Part shown: positions 1-13,436 of the stretch, one piece after another
Numbering within the stretch: position 1 is the stretch's first letter
Layout: each line of letters opens with the position of its first letter
Source of the DNA: Hypericum androsaemum
Taxonomy: Eukaryota; Streptophyta; Magnoliopsida; Malpighiales; Hypericaceae
DNA length: 64,000 nt
Direction: 5' to 3'
Assembly (NCBI GenBank): GCA_963995505.1
Contig: OZ023182.1
Coordinates: 2,929,001-2,993,000 of the forward strand
Program-made: the position numbers and the translations under genes
The notes under the pieces: model-generated
What the model saw: only the letters and a program-made list of their open reading frames with translations
What the model was told of the DNA's origin: nothing
The model's database searches: none

Positions 1-388
1 ACTAAAAACTGCTCTAGGCTATATAGACAGATTAATGATAAGTTCTACTTATTTCTTATCGTTTGGATTTACAAAAAATCTAATGCAGCAACAGATGCAT
101 GCATTATCAAAAATCTTGCACTTTAACAAGAACTTCTCTTATAGTTAAGCAAGACGGCATTAACATTTTAGAATAGGCACTCGATGTAATGATGTTCATA
201 AAACTACCTCATCTCAACAAAGAATCATCTCGTTGACTCCCACTGAGATAAATACCTGTGTGAGTGAGTTACTTTTCTGTCTCACATGCTCAGGTAAATA
301 TCTCCCAAAACAACATTCACACATTCGTATTACTAGAACAACCATGTTATATTGAACAACTGATTTATTATAACATGTACAAAAAATA
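1..388 (-). other. 3' untranslated part of the copia element
   Basis: This stretch follows the RNase H stop codon. I see no polypurine tract and no match to the LTR at 6645-7143, so the 3' LTR is further left, outside the window. Confidence 0.5.
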
Positions 389-3300
389 TCAATGTCTACG
401 CAAACTTAGGGATCTGACGTATTTTTCAAATACATCTCTAGATACAACTTGCGTAGGCATATGTTTTATGCTGACCTCCTTATGTACAATCATATCCCTA
501 ACGAAGTGATACTTAATGCCAATATGCTTTGCTCTGCTATGGTATCTAGGATTCTTAGCAAAAGCTATTGCGCTTGATTATCGCAAAATAAATTCGCTGG
601 TCCTTTTGAGTTGGTTAGGGCTAAATAGTTTAGAAATCTCTTCAACCATACTACTTCTTGTACAGCTACTGCAGAAGCAACGTACTCAGCTTCCATAGTT
701 GACAGAGAAACACACTTTTGTTTCTTGCTACTCCACGAAATAGCACCTTCGTCGAGCATGAAGACATATCCAGATGTAGATTTATTCTCATCCACATCAC
801 CACCCGAATCAGCATCGGAGTAACCTCTCAATATCAGGTCTTGATCTTGATAAACCAGTGAGTATTCTGCAGTCGTATTTAAGTATTTTATAATTCCTGT
901 AACTGCTTTCCAATGTGCTTGACCTGGATTAGACTGATATCTACTAGCTATACCGATAGCATAGTAAATGTCTGGTCTTGTACACAATATTGCGTACATC
1001 AGACAACCAACTGCATTAGCATAAGGGATTTTTATCATATCCCTTTTTTGTTGAGCTATTATAGGACACATATTTTTATTGAGATGATGGCCTTTGGCAA
1101 TCGGGACAAACTTAAGATTACTATTATTACAATTAAACTGCTCTACTACTTTATGGATATATGTCTCTTGTGAAAGAGATAATAGCCTTTTCGAGTAATT
1201 TTTCGTAATCTTAACTCCGAGAATGTAATTAGCTTCATCCATATCTTTCATTTCAAAGTTGGATGAAAACCAAACTTTGAGTTCATTAAGATATCCCTTG
1301 TCATTTTCAGCTATCAGCATGTCATCTACATACAGTGTAATAATGACAAATTTATTATCCGAATATTTTATATAGACACAATGGTCTTCGTCTATCATCT
1401 TAAAATCATGCGACACGATCGTATTATGAAAGCGAATGTACCATTGTCTAGAAGACTATTTAAGGCCATAAATTGATCTCATCAATTTACAAACTTTACG
1501 TTCGCAGCCTTTTTGGATGTAGCCCTCTGGCTGAATCATATAGATTTTTTCATCCAATTCTCTATTGAGAAAAGCAGTCTTAACATCTATTTGATGTAGT
1601 TCAAGGTCTAAATTTGCCACTATAGCCAGAATTATCCTAATGGATGTAAATCTCACAATAGGTGCGAAAGTCTCCTCATAGTCTATTTCTTCTTGTTGTT
1701 TGAATCCTTGGGCAACTAAGCAAGCTTTATACCTTTCGATACAGCCATCTGCTTTACGCTTAATCTTGAGAACTCACGTGTTCCCAATTGCCCTACGTCC
1801 ACTAGGCAGATCAACTAATTCCCAAACATGATTTTTCTTCATCGAAGCCATCTCTTCCTCCATTGCTTTAATCCATTCATTTTTATCAGGAGATGATAGA
1901 GCAGCAAAAATATTCTTGGGTTCATCCTCATCTTGTAGAATTACCAAAATAATTTTACTCGGACCATTGTTATTTTTCAATGATGCCAAGAAAGTATTAG
2001 CAGCGTATTCAACCTCAAATCGTTTGCGTAGAATGCTAGTTCTTTTGGTTCTACGAAGTTCATGGTTTTGATAAACATCTCTAATATATTCATCATAACC
2101 AGGAATAGTACTCCCAGTAAAGGGATAATCCATACTCCCACTGGAATTTGGAAATGTACTAACACTAGGATCGTGAACTACCGGATCATTTTGAGATGGA
2201 AAAACTTGATTTTTCTCCACAATTCTCCCACTCGGTTGGAGCGATCCAGATGATTCTGCATCATCAATTTCGTATAACGTAAGATCACTACTTACGTCTC
2301 CCAATTTCGAAAAATGTTTTCAAAAAATGTGACATCTCGTGATTCAAATTCTGTCACTTGTCCATTTTCGAGTTCACCTACGAAAATGTATCCCTTTGAT
2401 ACATCAAAGTATCTTATAAAGACACTCTTTCTACCTCTAGGTCCTAATTTACCGAAAGAACTAGAGGTAGAATGGACATAAGACGCACACCCCCACGGTC
2501 TTAAGTAGCTTAGATCAGATTTTTGACCTGTCCACATTTCGTGAGGGGTGGTGGCGACAGATTTAGAGGGGACTCAGTTTAGAACATATGCAGCGGTAAG
2601 GAGCGCATCTCCATAAAATAATATAGGCAAATTTGCCTCAGCCATCATAGATCTAACCATGTCAAGAAGGGTTCTGTTCCTTCTTTCCGCTATCCCATTT
2701 TGTTGAGATGTATAAGGAACGGACAACTGATATTCAATTCCTTGTTGTTGGCACAGAGTATTAAATTCATCAGAAAGATACTCACGGCCACGATCTGTTC
2801 GTAAGGCCTTAATCTTTCGATCATGTTGATTCTCCGCAAAATTCATAAAAATCTTGAAACAACTAAATGCTTAAGATTTATGAGAAATCAATTAGACTAG
2901 ACCATACTTACTATAGTCGTCCATAAATGTGATGAAGTAATACGCACCATGTGTAGCCCTCACATTCATTGGACCACAAACATCAGAATGAACTAACTGC
3001 AGAGAAAAGGTGGCTCTAGTTTCTTTACCAAATGGTTTTCTAATCAATTTTTCTTCTAGAAATCGTTCGCATGTAGGTAAAATTGCTTTATCTAAATTAC
3101 CTAATAGTCCTGCCTTAGCTAGACGATTCATGCAATCTTGACCAATATGGCCCAATCTAGAATGCCACAAATTAATGTCATCTCGAGACGTTTGCACATT
3201 AGTGACGAAGGAAAAATACGATTTTGATAACTGATCAACATCCATAATTAAGAAACTACCTAATTTAAAACCAGATCCATAAAAAATGTGTTCTAAAAGT

Positions 3301-4503
3301 AACTATACAGAACTATTCTCAAACAGCAATTGAAAGCCAAGAGCCATCAATGCTAAAACAGAAATTAAGTTCCGAGAAATTTCTGAAACAAACAGCACAT
3401 CATGTAGAAATAGGGTATGTCCTTGACGTAGGTTCAATTTACATGTACCCATACCCTTAACATCCACTCGTGTATTGTTACTAAAAAATATATTTTGCTC
3501 CTACCAGCAACCGTCGGAAATCAACAAAAGCTTCACGATCTTTTGTTACATAGTCGGTCGCTCCAGAATCAATCACATATATAGGATGAGTTTCAGATAG
3601 AAGAACAGCACTAGATACATATAATTTACTCACATAAGAGTGAATTTAATGTACCTTCTTTTCTTCCATGCAATCTTTAGCGAAATGACCTTTCCTTTGA
3701 CAGTTGTAACATCTGACTTTTTTGATGTTAAACTTCCTTTTTTTCTTTCTTCCAGAAGTTTTCTCACTAGTTCCAGAATTTTCAGCTTTGCTCTTGTTTC
3801 CTTTTTTCTTACCCTTGCCCTTTTTACCTCTTATTCTCTTACTCCCAGTGCCACTAGACTGAGTCATGTGGGCTTCAGGATGTACTCTAATAGCTAAGAG
3901 GTGATCCTCTTCTAGCTCAAGGTGTCGGGCCATGTCGTCAAATGTCGTAACATTATCGGCATGGGTAAGTGTCATTTTCATGTGTTCCCAGCTCACAGGT
4001 AGGGAACGAATGACAGCCTGGATTTGCTATTCATTACTAAGCATGTGGCCAGCCTCAACTAGCTCACCAATCATGTTTGACATTTCTCTGAGATGCTTTT
4101 GCATAGAATGATCATGGCATTTTTTATAAGTATCAAATCTTATAGTCAAAGCACGTAGCTTCGAGATTGAAAGCCTCCTGAATCTTTCTTTCAGAGCATC
4201 CCAAAGGTCCTTTGTATTGTCATAGACACGAAACTGCCTGGTAATATCATCCATCATCGCACTTAGCAAGATGAGACGAGCAGTAGATTTTTTCTTTTTC
4301 GAAGTTTTAAAAGCGTCACTATCACGCTTATGCTGTGCAGTGGTACCTGACTCAGGTTCAACTAATATTGTAGATGTCATCTCGAGAACATCTTGTTCTT
4401 CTAGCACATATAGTATTTTCATACTCCAATTATCGTAGTTGTCACCATTAAGCTTCAACTCCTTGTTGAGTTCAGCGACAATTGATTTGGAAGCAATCGA
4501 CAT
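389..4503 (-). pseudogene. Ty1/copia gag-pol polyprotein, broken
   Basis: The polyprotein starts at 4503 and would end at a TGA at 389-391. Gag (4027-4503) is followed by an in-frame stop near 4027. The nucleocapsid CCHC knuckle (CX2CX4HX4C) lies in 3646-3996, the protease DSGAT at about 3556-3570, integrase in 2574-3245 with the zinc-binding HHCC part and the catalytic core, the first part of reverse transcriptase at 1456-1656, and its YVDD box plus RNase H in 565-1416. The frame is lost at several junctions (near 3640, 2846-2892, 2292-2304, 1774, 1416-1456, and one base missing near 565, after which RNase H coding continues to 389). It cannot make a continuous polyprotein. Confidence 0.85.
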
Positions 4504-6630
4504 AACTAACGGGAATTATAAAAAAATACATAAATGAGTCATTATTAGCAATACGATACTAATTTACTATACGTTATAACTCCAAATGATATAAAGTTCT
4601 TAACTAATCTCGAATTTAAAGTAGGTCACGGGTGTGTTTCCCCTTACCCTTCAAGAATTAATCTCAAACTTTAATCATCCTAAGTTCTTTGATAGTAAAT
4701 ACAAGTAGATATAACATAAGCAATCAAATAAACACATTATATAATTACAAAAATAAAAACTCACAAGTCTTTTATTTATATATACAAGGATATACATGAA
4801 GTTTTGAATACACACATATGTATATAAAGCTTCTATGAATACCTATTATAAAATAAAGTTTCCCAAAAAATAATATATGTATATGAAAACTTTCAACAAG
4901 ACATACAAAAAATACATTAAGAATCTATTTATAGATGTAAGAGGATTCAAACAGTTACAACTGGGACAGGTGCGGAATCTAAAATCCACACCGCACATGG
5001 AATGGGAAAACTATAAAAGTATTCCTGACTACAGTAGCGACGTATCATACGTCCACTACGTAGTTCCATAGGAGGATTGGCGATCATTTCCTCAAGAAGT
5101 CCTTTGTTCTATAAACAAAGGACTAACCCCGCGAGTGCATCCATGTGTGAACAATCCTCAGGTTGTAGGAAAAATTCTATTTTTTCCTTAATCCTGAGTG
5201 TGATCAAAAGATCACTGAACATGGAAGGCCAATCCTCTCCATGGTCGTATCCTCCTGCCCAGATGCAATCCTGCATAATTTGATGAACATTCTCTATATG
5301 TTCCATTAGAACATACATATCATCCTTTGGTTGTCGACTCGAAATGCGACACATGAGTATGCCTTCACGTATTTCACGTGCACAAAAGTTTGGGAACACA
5401 ACGGTCTTATATTTCATCATCGCTAATCTGCAACATATGCAGGTCAATATTTGGGTCAATACGCATATTTACTAATTGATCAAAAATACATAATTTTTAA
5501 TCAAACGATGAATACATACTCAAAGGATCTGTTCAATTCTAGATTCTTAAATGTAATTGTATATCTTGTTCAATATATTTCAGAACTTATTCTAAAATAT
5601 ATTAACGTTATTAAAATTATTCTAATAATCTTAAAAACTTAACAAAAAATTAATTTTTTATCAATATTAATTGAATTTTAATCGAATAAAATTAATTTAT
5701 CCAATTAAATTCAAAAAATATTCAAGTTCTTGAAATTATTAAGATAATTTCAAAAAATTTGTTCAAAAATTAACTTATAATTTTTATTTTTATAATTTTT
5801 AATGAATTTTTATTGAATAAAAAATAATTTATCCAATTAAATCCAATAAATTCTGTCCAATTTTGACTTAAGTCAAAATTGGCCAAAATCGAATTCGGTC
5901 GAACCAAGATCCAGACCAAATCATCCGGTTATAATCGAATCGAACCGGTATAAAAATTTTCCAAAAAATTGTGAAATTACGATTTTGCCCCTCGCAGATT
6001 TTCACCTTCACTTTCTCTTTCCCCGACGACGAGACAAAATCGCCTCCGGTCGCGTTCGACTCGCCGTCGCCGCGCGAGCCCGTTGGTACCGGGCGCTCGT
6101 CGCCTCGTGGCCAGAATCATCGTCGGGGCCGTCTTCTCCCTTCCGCGATTCTCCGGCGTCAACAGCTTCGATCTTGATTTTTCGGCGATGTCGATCCACA
6201 AAAGTGGTATCGGAACGTCGAGGACACGCCGGAGAATCAACTATCGTCGATCTCTGGCGTCAGAATCGTCGAATTTCTGACGAAATCAACGAAATTTGAT
6301 TTGGGGAAAATCGCCCCCAAATCGCCCGATTAGGGTTCCTCGGAATTGAATTGAAATGGCAAATTTCAATTTAGTCCCGAAAGTTTCCAATAATAGCACC
6401 GAAGTCTATGACACACAGGTGCCACGTCGGCGATCAAATCGTGCGCGAATTTTGCCTGCGTGGTAGGACAAATTTCAATTTAATCCTGCTAGTTTTAAAT
6501 TGATTACAATAAAGTACACCAGATTGTAATTTTCATTAAAAATCATAATTAAACTCGATTTTTGAACCAAATATACATAATTAAACTTGATTTCAAAAAT
6601 CATATAACAACTAGAACAATATCTAAGCAA
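4504..6630 (-). other. Unusually long leader between PBS and gag
   Basis: About 2.1 kb separates the primer binding site from the gag start at 4503. It falls into an AT-rich part (4504-5900) and a GC-rich block (about 5950-6360) that, read on the minus strand, resembles a plant gene 5' leader followed by an Arg-rich open frame. A 116-codon minus-strand open frame at 5109-5459 has no family I recognise. The leader may hold an intron, a captured gene fragment or a nested insertion. Confidence 0.5.
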
Positions 6631-6642
6631 GCTCCGATACCA
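6631..6642 (-). other. Primer binding site (tRNA-iMet)
   Basis: On the minus strand the sequence TGGTATCGGAGC lies 2 bp inside the LTR. It differs at one base from TGGTATCAGAGC, the usual complement of the 3' end of plant initiator tRNA-Met, and fixes the element's orientation and LTR boundary. Confidence 0.8.
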
Positions 6643-6644
6643 AT

Positions 6645-7143
6645 TGAAGGGAATTTGGCCCATAATTAACAAATAATTATGAGTTAATTACCTCTTAATT
6701 AATAAAATAAATTCATTAATAAATAACAAGACTTACTTATTGTAGCGTGCTTCACACAGGATCGGATAACGAGATATTGTCATCGGTGGTTTACGATCAC
6801 AAACAGATCGGATACGTAAATGATTTCCATGAGTTTTCTTACTTTGCAAAATCTGAGAACTACAGGAACTAATCCGTAAAAAGCCCTCTGAAGTGTGTAT
6901 AACAGAATGGGAAAAGTACAACATGATCACCAGTTGTTTCTCCCTTTTATAGGGAGGTCCAGCTCACACATGTGTTCCACGTGGCATCCACGTGGCGAAG
7001 CTACCCACTAGCTTCGCCACGTGTCGACCACGTATCGCCACGCAGCGTGCCACGTGTTGGTCCAAAAGCCCAATAGCTTTTGGGCATAATGGGCATGTGC
7101 CCATTTTTGCCCAATAATGGGTGACTAATGGGCTAGTCCAACA
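6645..7143 (-). repeat. 5' LTR of the Ty1/copia element
   Basis: The segment is 499 bp and has canonical TG...CA ends: on the minus strand it starts TGTTGGACTAGCCC and it finishes next to the primer binding site. Its sequence is AT-rich near the inner end and contains repeated TGGGC/GCCCA words near the outer end. The partner LTR is outside the window, so LTR divergence cannot be measured here. Confidence 0.8.
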
Positions 7144-9058
7144 GAAACCGAGGCTAATGAGTCGGCTATTTCTAATCTGCTCGACATGGAGGTTATCAGC
7201 TCTAATGATAAATATCTGGATCTCCCCTCTTTTTGGGGTAAGTCCAAAAAAGATGCCCTTAACTTCATCTATGACTGCATCTGTAAGCTCTCCTTCGGCT
7301 AAAAGCATAAACTCTTATCCATGGCGGGTCCTGAAATTTTGATCAAGTCGATTCTCTCGGTCATCCCCACATTCTATATGCAATGTCTTCTTTTCCCGAT
7401 CACCTTTTGTTCTAAATTGGATAGCCTTATTGCTAAGTTTTTATGGTCAGGGGACTCCGAGGCCAGGAAAATTCATTGGATTAATTGGCAGAAACTCACG
7501 GCAGCCACATCCTCGGGTGACCTGGGTTTCAAAGATTTTAGGCTCTTTAATTTAGCATTATTGGCTAAATAGACGTGGAGACTTTTCAATAACCAATCTT
7601 CTCTTTGTTTCAGAGTTCTTAAGAAAATTTACTTCCCTACTTGCCATTTGTTCAATGCACCTAAAGGCAGCAGGCCTTTGTGGGTTTTGAATAGCCTCAG
7701 CGAGGGTCTAAGTCTCTTGTCGATGTGCTCCTATCCAGAATCGGTGATGGTAAGGGTGCCAATATTTGGTCCAACCCTAGCTTCCCAATTCTCCTTCGGC
7801 CAGGATCACTTCCATCCTCTCGAATAATAACTCATTCACTTCAGTGGCTGATCTAATTTGGTTGAATACCAAGGATTGGAATTGGAATTTGTTGAACAAT
7901 TTGTTTACTCCTGCTGATGTTTTCGCTATCTATAGAATCTGTATTGGAGCCTTGAATACACCTGACAAGACTGTCTGGAAGCATGTTAAAGATGGTTGTT
8001 AAACCGTCAAATGGGGGTACAATCTGTTGAAGTCTAAACTTTCGTCCGAGCATGATAGTCTCATAGTGGGCCCTAGTCGTGTTATCTATGATTCGGGTAT
8101 TTGGAAGGTTATTTGGAAGTTTTAGATTGCTTTGAATGTCAAGAATTTTATTTGGAGGCTTATGAACAACGGTGTTCCTACTACGCATAATCTTTTGTTT
8201 GCTTAGGGAGGAGAATATCCCTCATTTGCTTTTTGGCTTCCCGCATGCTAGAGCCACTTGGCTGGCCAGTTCGCTTAACTGTCGCTTTCTTGAATACAGT
8301 TTTGCAGGGTTTGGAGATTGGCTGCAATTGAATTATTCCCGTTTGTCTAACCATCGGGATTCTCATATTTTGTCGCACTTCATGTACCTTTGCTGGTCTA
8401 TTTGGAATACTAGAAACAATTTTTTGTTTGATGGCACTCCAATTGACCCCAAAGTTACAGCTAGGAGGGGTTTTGACAATTGTTCTAGATTTTTGCAAGT
8501 TCACAGGCCTGATGAGGATCTTCTTTTGCATGCTTCTTCATGGGTGGCTCTGGAGGCGGGCATTGTGAAGCTCAGTTGTGATGCCTCGTGGATGGATTCC
8601 AAATCTGAACCGAGTGTAGCCGTCATCATACAAGATTGTAATAGCCTTGTTATCGAAGGTCATGTCCAACTTTTGAACGCAACTACTCTGTTAGAGGCGG
8701 AACTTATTTCTATCTTATGTGCCATCTCCATGGTGCTCTCGGGTTTTAGAGGAGTTTCCTCTATCATCGAAACAGATTATCGTGTTGCTTTTGGCTTCAT
8801 CAATGACTCTTTTGCCACTATCGACTGCGATGCAGAACATCTTGTAATAGGGATTATGAATACTCTAGCTCTATTACTTTATTGTTCTCTTTTGAATATT
8901 TTCCGCCCTCAAACTCTGTAACGGATTGGCTTTATCGTCAAGCCCGCCTTAAGCTTCTTCCCTCGAATTGGGTTGTGTCCCATCCTACCGAGTTTGATGT
9001 ATCTCTCTTTTCGGATTTCCCTACTTAATATAAGCTCTTATGTTTTCCCCTAAAAAAA
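7144..9058 (+). mobile_element. LINE (L1-type) 3' part: RT C-terminus, zf-RVT and RNase H
   Basis: The plus strand reads as the C-terminal region of a plant L1 reverse transcriptase. A KYLDLPSFWG-like motif lies near 7220, the RT thumb and connector at 7321-7572, a zf-RVT-like region around 8180-8330, and an RNase H domain at about 8560-8870 (LSCDASW start, later acidic residues in EAELIS and ETDYR). Many stops and frame changes break it. It ends in TAAAAAAATA near 9051-9058, the usual weak poly(A) tail. The 5' part is missing because the copia LTR abuts it at 7144; the other half should be left of the window. Confidence 0.85.
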
Positions 9059-9573
9059 TAACAAATGACGAGTAGAATATGAGAATGTGAACCGGTAGGG
9101 TCTGTTTGTCATCAATGAGTCAAACAAATGCAATTTTCTTTACCTATTACTTTTTCTTTTTTGAGGATCCTATAAGTATTACTTGGTATACAAAAGTTTA
9201 AGATTTGTAATAATTTAATGATACAGTATTTATTTCTATGTTTAAATTTTATTGAAAGATGAATAATTCAAATATTATCAACGTAAAATTATAACTTAAA
9301 AAATAATCCCTGATTTCTCGGGAAAAATAGTATTCAAAGATGGATTGTTGAAATCTTTGTGTTTTTTTAACCCTGAAAACTATGTTTTTCTTAGAATTGA
9401 AAACACTGTTTTCACTGTCATCGCTTGCGTCACTTCGCCGTCGCATCAGGAAAACATCCATTAATAGAGTAAGGTGCGTTTGGATTTATTCCATTCTTTT
9501 GCAAACGCGCATATTTACTTTCATTTTGATTTCGACAAATCCTCACTTTTTGTTTCCCAAAAAAATACCCCAA
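9059..9573. other. Intergenic, AT-rich
   Basis: I see no coding potential or recognisable repeat boundary here. The short open frames have no family features. Confidence 0.6.
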
Positions 9574-9588
9574 CATCTTCGACTGTGT

Positions 9589-10345
9589 TTTTTTTGAAAA
9601 AAGTAGAATTATATTGATCTCGGTGTTATGTACAACAATGTAAAAAATGAAAGCCCTCACACAAAAGGGGGAGAGAACCCCACCCATCCCGGTACAACTC
9701 TCGAAAAGAGACGAGAGAGGTATAAACCAAGACTAACAAAAGCTAAGAAAAAAGATTTTCCCTGCAATTAACCAATAGTGGAATTGCCAGGTAAATCTTA
9801 AAATAGCTAAACAAAAGGAGGCCGAAGCCCAAAAAACTGCGAGGTCATGTAGAGACCGTCAAGCCACCCTTAGTTGCCAAGGAAAACTAGGACATGATAT
9901 TTTGAATAACCAATAGCAAGTCTTGCTTGCAAAAGATATCCCTAGAATCTGCCCAATTTTATCATTCCATGGCATTCCTGATAACATCCGCAATCAAAAC
10001 ACCAATGTCGGGGGAGGCTCCTTAAAAGATCACATGATTCCTAAGTAGCCAAATGCACCAGACTGCTGAGACAAAAATAGTATACCAGATCTTGCTATTA
10101 TCTCCCCCAATATCCACCATTCCCATCTACGCAGGCAGGGCCCTATCTAAACTTTCCACTTGAACCCAAGACATGTCTGCCATTCTAGAGAAGTAGTTCC
10201 ACACCTTGGTAGCAAATGAGCAGCCTAGAAATAGGTGGTTCACTGACTCTGTAATAGAATAAGCGGAAGAACCGTCCGCACAGAGAACACAACATGTGGC
10301 CTACTGCAAAATCAAGCCCAAACGAGTCAGCGAACCAAAACAAGT
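9589..10345 (-). mobile_element. 5'-truncated LINE insertion with 15-bp TSD
   Basis: The insert is flanked by identical copies of CATCTTCGACTGTGT at 9574-9588 and 10346-10360. A T run (9588-9595) at the left end is the poly(A) tail of a minus-strand insertion. The minus strand encodes a decayed zf-RVT region typical of plant L1 elements (a CVLCADG-like Cys motif, then a VNHLFLGCSFA-like motif near 10200-10260). It closely resembles the LINE fragment at 53499-54235, so both belong to one family. Stops and frameshifts make it non-coding. Confidence 0.88.
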
Positions 10346-10360
10346 CATCTTCGACTGTGT

Positions 10361-11393
10361 GAGAAACCAAAAAGAGTTCAACCTTCAATGAGAGAGAGTA
10401 ATATTATTTAAATAATCACAAATTTCGAAAGGACAACCTATAATTCAACCTTCAAATCATACCGGATTTTGTGACAAAGAAGTTCATATCTATTAGAATT
10501 TATTTAAGAAAAAAATTATTTTAGTACTACGTAGTTTTGACTTTTTTTACCAAATATTTTGTTGTTTCATTTTCATTTTGTTTAATTTTTTATGATAAAT
10601 AATTTCTAAATTAATTTTTATAAAAAATACTAAAAGTGTAAATTTGAGAATTTTTACCCAAATAATTTAAGAATATTTATTTTTTGGTAAATAAAATTTA
10701 TTTATTAATAGTGATAATTATAATCTACATAGCATAGAATTATCTCTTGTGAGGTTGTAACCGATGACCTCGGTAAAATCTCATCATGATAAAACTCCAT
10801 GGAAAAAGATCGCGATAGAGAAAGAGCACATCGATAGAGCGTCATTGCCCACCCAACCACCATGATGGTGCTCCGGAAGCCATAGTTCGGTCAGGGCGTC
10901 TAAGGAACTTTTTTTTTTGCATTTCCTAAATCAGGTTAATTCACTAAATTACCTCATCTACATCAACCATCCAAATTGACACATTGGCTACCACAAGGAA
11001 TGAGTGGTGGAAAGTCATTATGCAAGTGTACAGTGATTCCACAATTTAAAAACTTTAATGTCACACTTACTTTGTATTGACTATGGAATTGACATCCGAA
11101 CCAAGGAAATAAGTAGTGGTAAGATAGATCGGGACCAAGTGGTATGTGTGGCATCCGTTGCTCCAAATCCGTTAAATGAAATCTCAGCCAAGAGCACAAA
11201 GCTGCTGGCAACCACTTAATTATTGAGTTCGTTTGGAAGTACGCATGCCTATGTATAGGATCAGGATGCCCTCAATTAATTGCTGGTTGATCTCCAACAT
11301 GTCACCTTGTATGAGAATGAAATCATGTCCATTTACCGAACATCAAGATAAGTTAATATAAATCCAAAGTAAATTCCGAGTATTTTCTTATTG
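10361..11393. other. Intergenic
   Basis: AT-rich sequence with one minus-strand open frame of 82 codons (10963-11211) that has no recognisable domain or codon signal. I see nothing else to support. Confidence 0.5.
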
Positions 11394-12016
11394 GCAAAAG
11401 TACACTTTAGCACCATGTAGTTTCACGCATTCCGCGTTTAGGCCGTGTGGTTTAAAATTTCAGATTTGGCCCCTATGGTTGTTTTTCCCGGACAAGTCTC
11501 AGTCCCGGGCAGCTGCCCTGCCATTCGGCAGTCCACGTGGACTCCATATCCCCCAAAACGATGTTGTTTGGCGTCCTACACGGATGTTCCATTGTTTAAG
11601 TGGTCGGTGACATGACATGTGATAAATTACCATATTAGTCCCAAAAATTGAAATATATTTAAAAATACAAAATTGGTGTTGAATTAAGTTTTACCCAATT
11701 TCTAGTTGCAGGTGAAAGTGAAGAAGGGAAGAAGAGGATTGGTAATTTTTAAATATATTTTAATTTTTGGGACTAATATGGTAATTTATCACACGCCACA
11801 TCAGGACTACTTAAACAACAAAACATCCAGGTTGGACGTCGAACGATGTCGTTTTGGAGAATGTGGAGTCACGTGGACTCCCAAATGGCTGGGCAGCTGC
11901 CCCGGGCTGAGAAATGTCCCAAAAAAACCAACCACTGGGGCTAAATCTGAATTTTAAACCACACGGCCTAAACGCGGAATGCGTGAAACTATACTGTATT
12001 AAAGTGTACTTTTTTC
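11394..12016. mobile_element. Foldback-type element with long terminal inverted repeats
   Basis: About the first 90 bases (a stretch beginning with GTACACTTTAG after an A run, then TTTCACGCATTCCGCG) are repeated in reverse complement at the right end. Further inverted matches reach inward, for example GGGCAGCTGCCC near each end and a GGGACTAATATGGTAATTT-like segment around 11620-11640 and 11760-11790. The element is about 623 bp and nearly palindromic throughout. The flanks allow only an imperfect 9-bp duplication. It is probably a Mutator-like MITE by analogy with its neighbours. Confidence 0.75.
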
Positions 12017-12491
12017 TTTCTTGTTATATGGACTAATAGTCTTTCACTAGAAAGATAGTTATGTTTATTAAGTAAAAATTATTAATGATAATATTTTCAA
12101 CCTCTTACGAAGTTAAGACTATCGATCTCGTTGAAAGATAAAATTCTGTGGAAAAAATATTCAAGAAACGCGAAAAACTTCTATCTTAACATCGTTAGAA
12201 ATAATTCCAACCGCAATCTGCCAAGCTAACTGCTAATGACATATTTTTCCCCCGAGTTCAAATCTCTTTCTTTAAGAAAATTTATCGCCGTGTGAGAGAG
12301 TAGAATTGACGGAGAAACTATTGAGTAGATAAAGCCTTTTAAGTAAATCCGCATACCATGCATAAGGCCTAAAAACAGGCCATAGATTTCAAAGTAAAAC
12401 CTAAACCATAGAATTAATCAAACTTATCAATTAATCAAAATTAAAACGTGTTAAATTTCAAATGAACGGAAACCATTATGTTAGATTACGA
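12017..12491. other. Intergenic, AT-rich
   Basis: No coding signal and no repeat boundary that I can support. Confidence 0.55.
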
Positions 12492-12500
12492 TAAATAAAA

Positions 12501-13436
12501 GGGAAAATTACGCTCAGACCTCTGGTGTTTCGTATATTCGATGCTCACCCTCTGTATTTTGGTAATCGATTAAAAACTCCCCGAAGTTTGATTTTATTAT
12601 ACTCTCAGGCCCTTCGCTGACCTCATCAATAAATTTTTCCAAAGAAATGACGTTTCTACCCTTAAAAATAAAATAAAAAGTTAATATATTAATAAATAAT
12701 CTAATCCGAGAACCAGAACGCCGGAGAAGACAAGAAGAACATCCTCGACTACAGCAACGGCGCCGTTCGCGCCTCCCCACCGGCCTTAACCAAAGCTCCC
12801 CACCGTCCTCGACAAAGGCGTCATCGTCGGGACCTTCATCTCTGCTGCAAGCATCAAAAAACTCTTCCGGTCATCTCCGACTTCAAGGACCGACGACCCA
12901 CTCCTCGTCCCCGTAATAAATTCAATAACCAAATTTTTTTAGGATTAAAAAATTGGATCTGGGAACCAAAATCCGTATGCGGCGATTGGAAGACCACCGC
13001 ACGGGAGAGGGCCCCACACCACAACAAAATCGGTGGAATATATGCCTAGTTAATTAATAAATTTAATTTATCTCCAAAAAAGAACACGAGAAGAAGATGG
13101 AGGGGAGAAAGTACCTGGTCATCGAATTCGATAAAATCGATGGGGGAGCGGGAGGCGTATAGTCATAATCAAGTTGCCAAGGTCAATTGATTTTGGGGCA
13201 TTGATTTAATTTTTAAACGGTGATTGAGCTGGCTGGAGAGAGCGTGAGGTTGAAGATGAAGCTTGAGGGTATAATAGTCTTTTTGTAATAAGATAATAAT
13301 AAACTAATTGATAACGTCAGCGAAGGGCCTGAGAGTATAATAAAACCAAACTTTAGTGAATTTTTAATCGATTACTAAAATACATAGAGCGAATACCGAA
13401 TATATCAAATACCAGGAGTCTGAGCGTAATTTCCCC
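12501..13436. mobile_element. Mutator-like TIR element, 9-bp TSD, GC-rich interior
   Basis: The ends are inverted repeats of about 135 bp starting GGGAAAATTACGCTCAG on the left and, in reverse complement, GGGGAAATTACGCTCAG on the right. The flanks are exact 9-bp copies of TAAATAAAA (12492-12500 and 13437-13445), the duplication size of Mutator-like elements. The interior (about 12715-12910) is GC-rich and looks like degenerate coding sequence of unknown origin. No transposase is present, so it is non-autonomous. It shares termini with the element at 49536-50919. Confidence 0.88.

Larger units (their letters stand above)
1..7143 (-). mobile_element. Ty1/copia LTR retrotransposon, degenerate, 3' end outside window
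   Basis: The minus strand carries, in order from right to left, an LTR (6645-7143), a tRNA-Met primer binding site, a 2.1-kb leader, gag with a CCHC knuckle, protease (DSGAT), integrase, reverse transcriptase (YVDD) and RNase H. Integrase before reverse transcriptase is the Ty1/copia order. The coding region ends at 389 and the 3' LTR is not seen in the remaining 388 bases, so it must lie beyond the left edge. Sequence to the right of 7143 is LINE coding sequence that begins without its 5' part, so this element most likely inserted into that LINE. The lineage within copia is not assigned. Confidence 0.9.

Noticed and set aside
10963..11211. 82-codon minus-strand open frame
   Set aside because: No family motif, no splice context and no neighbours that support a gene.
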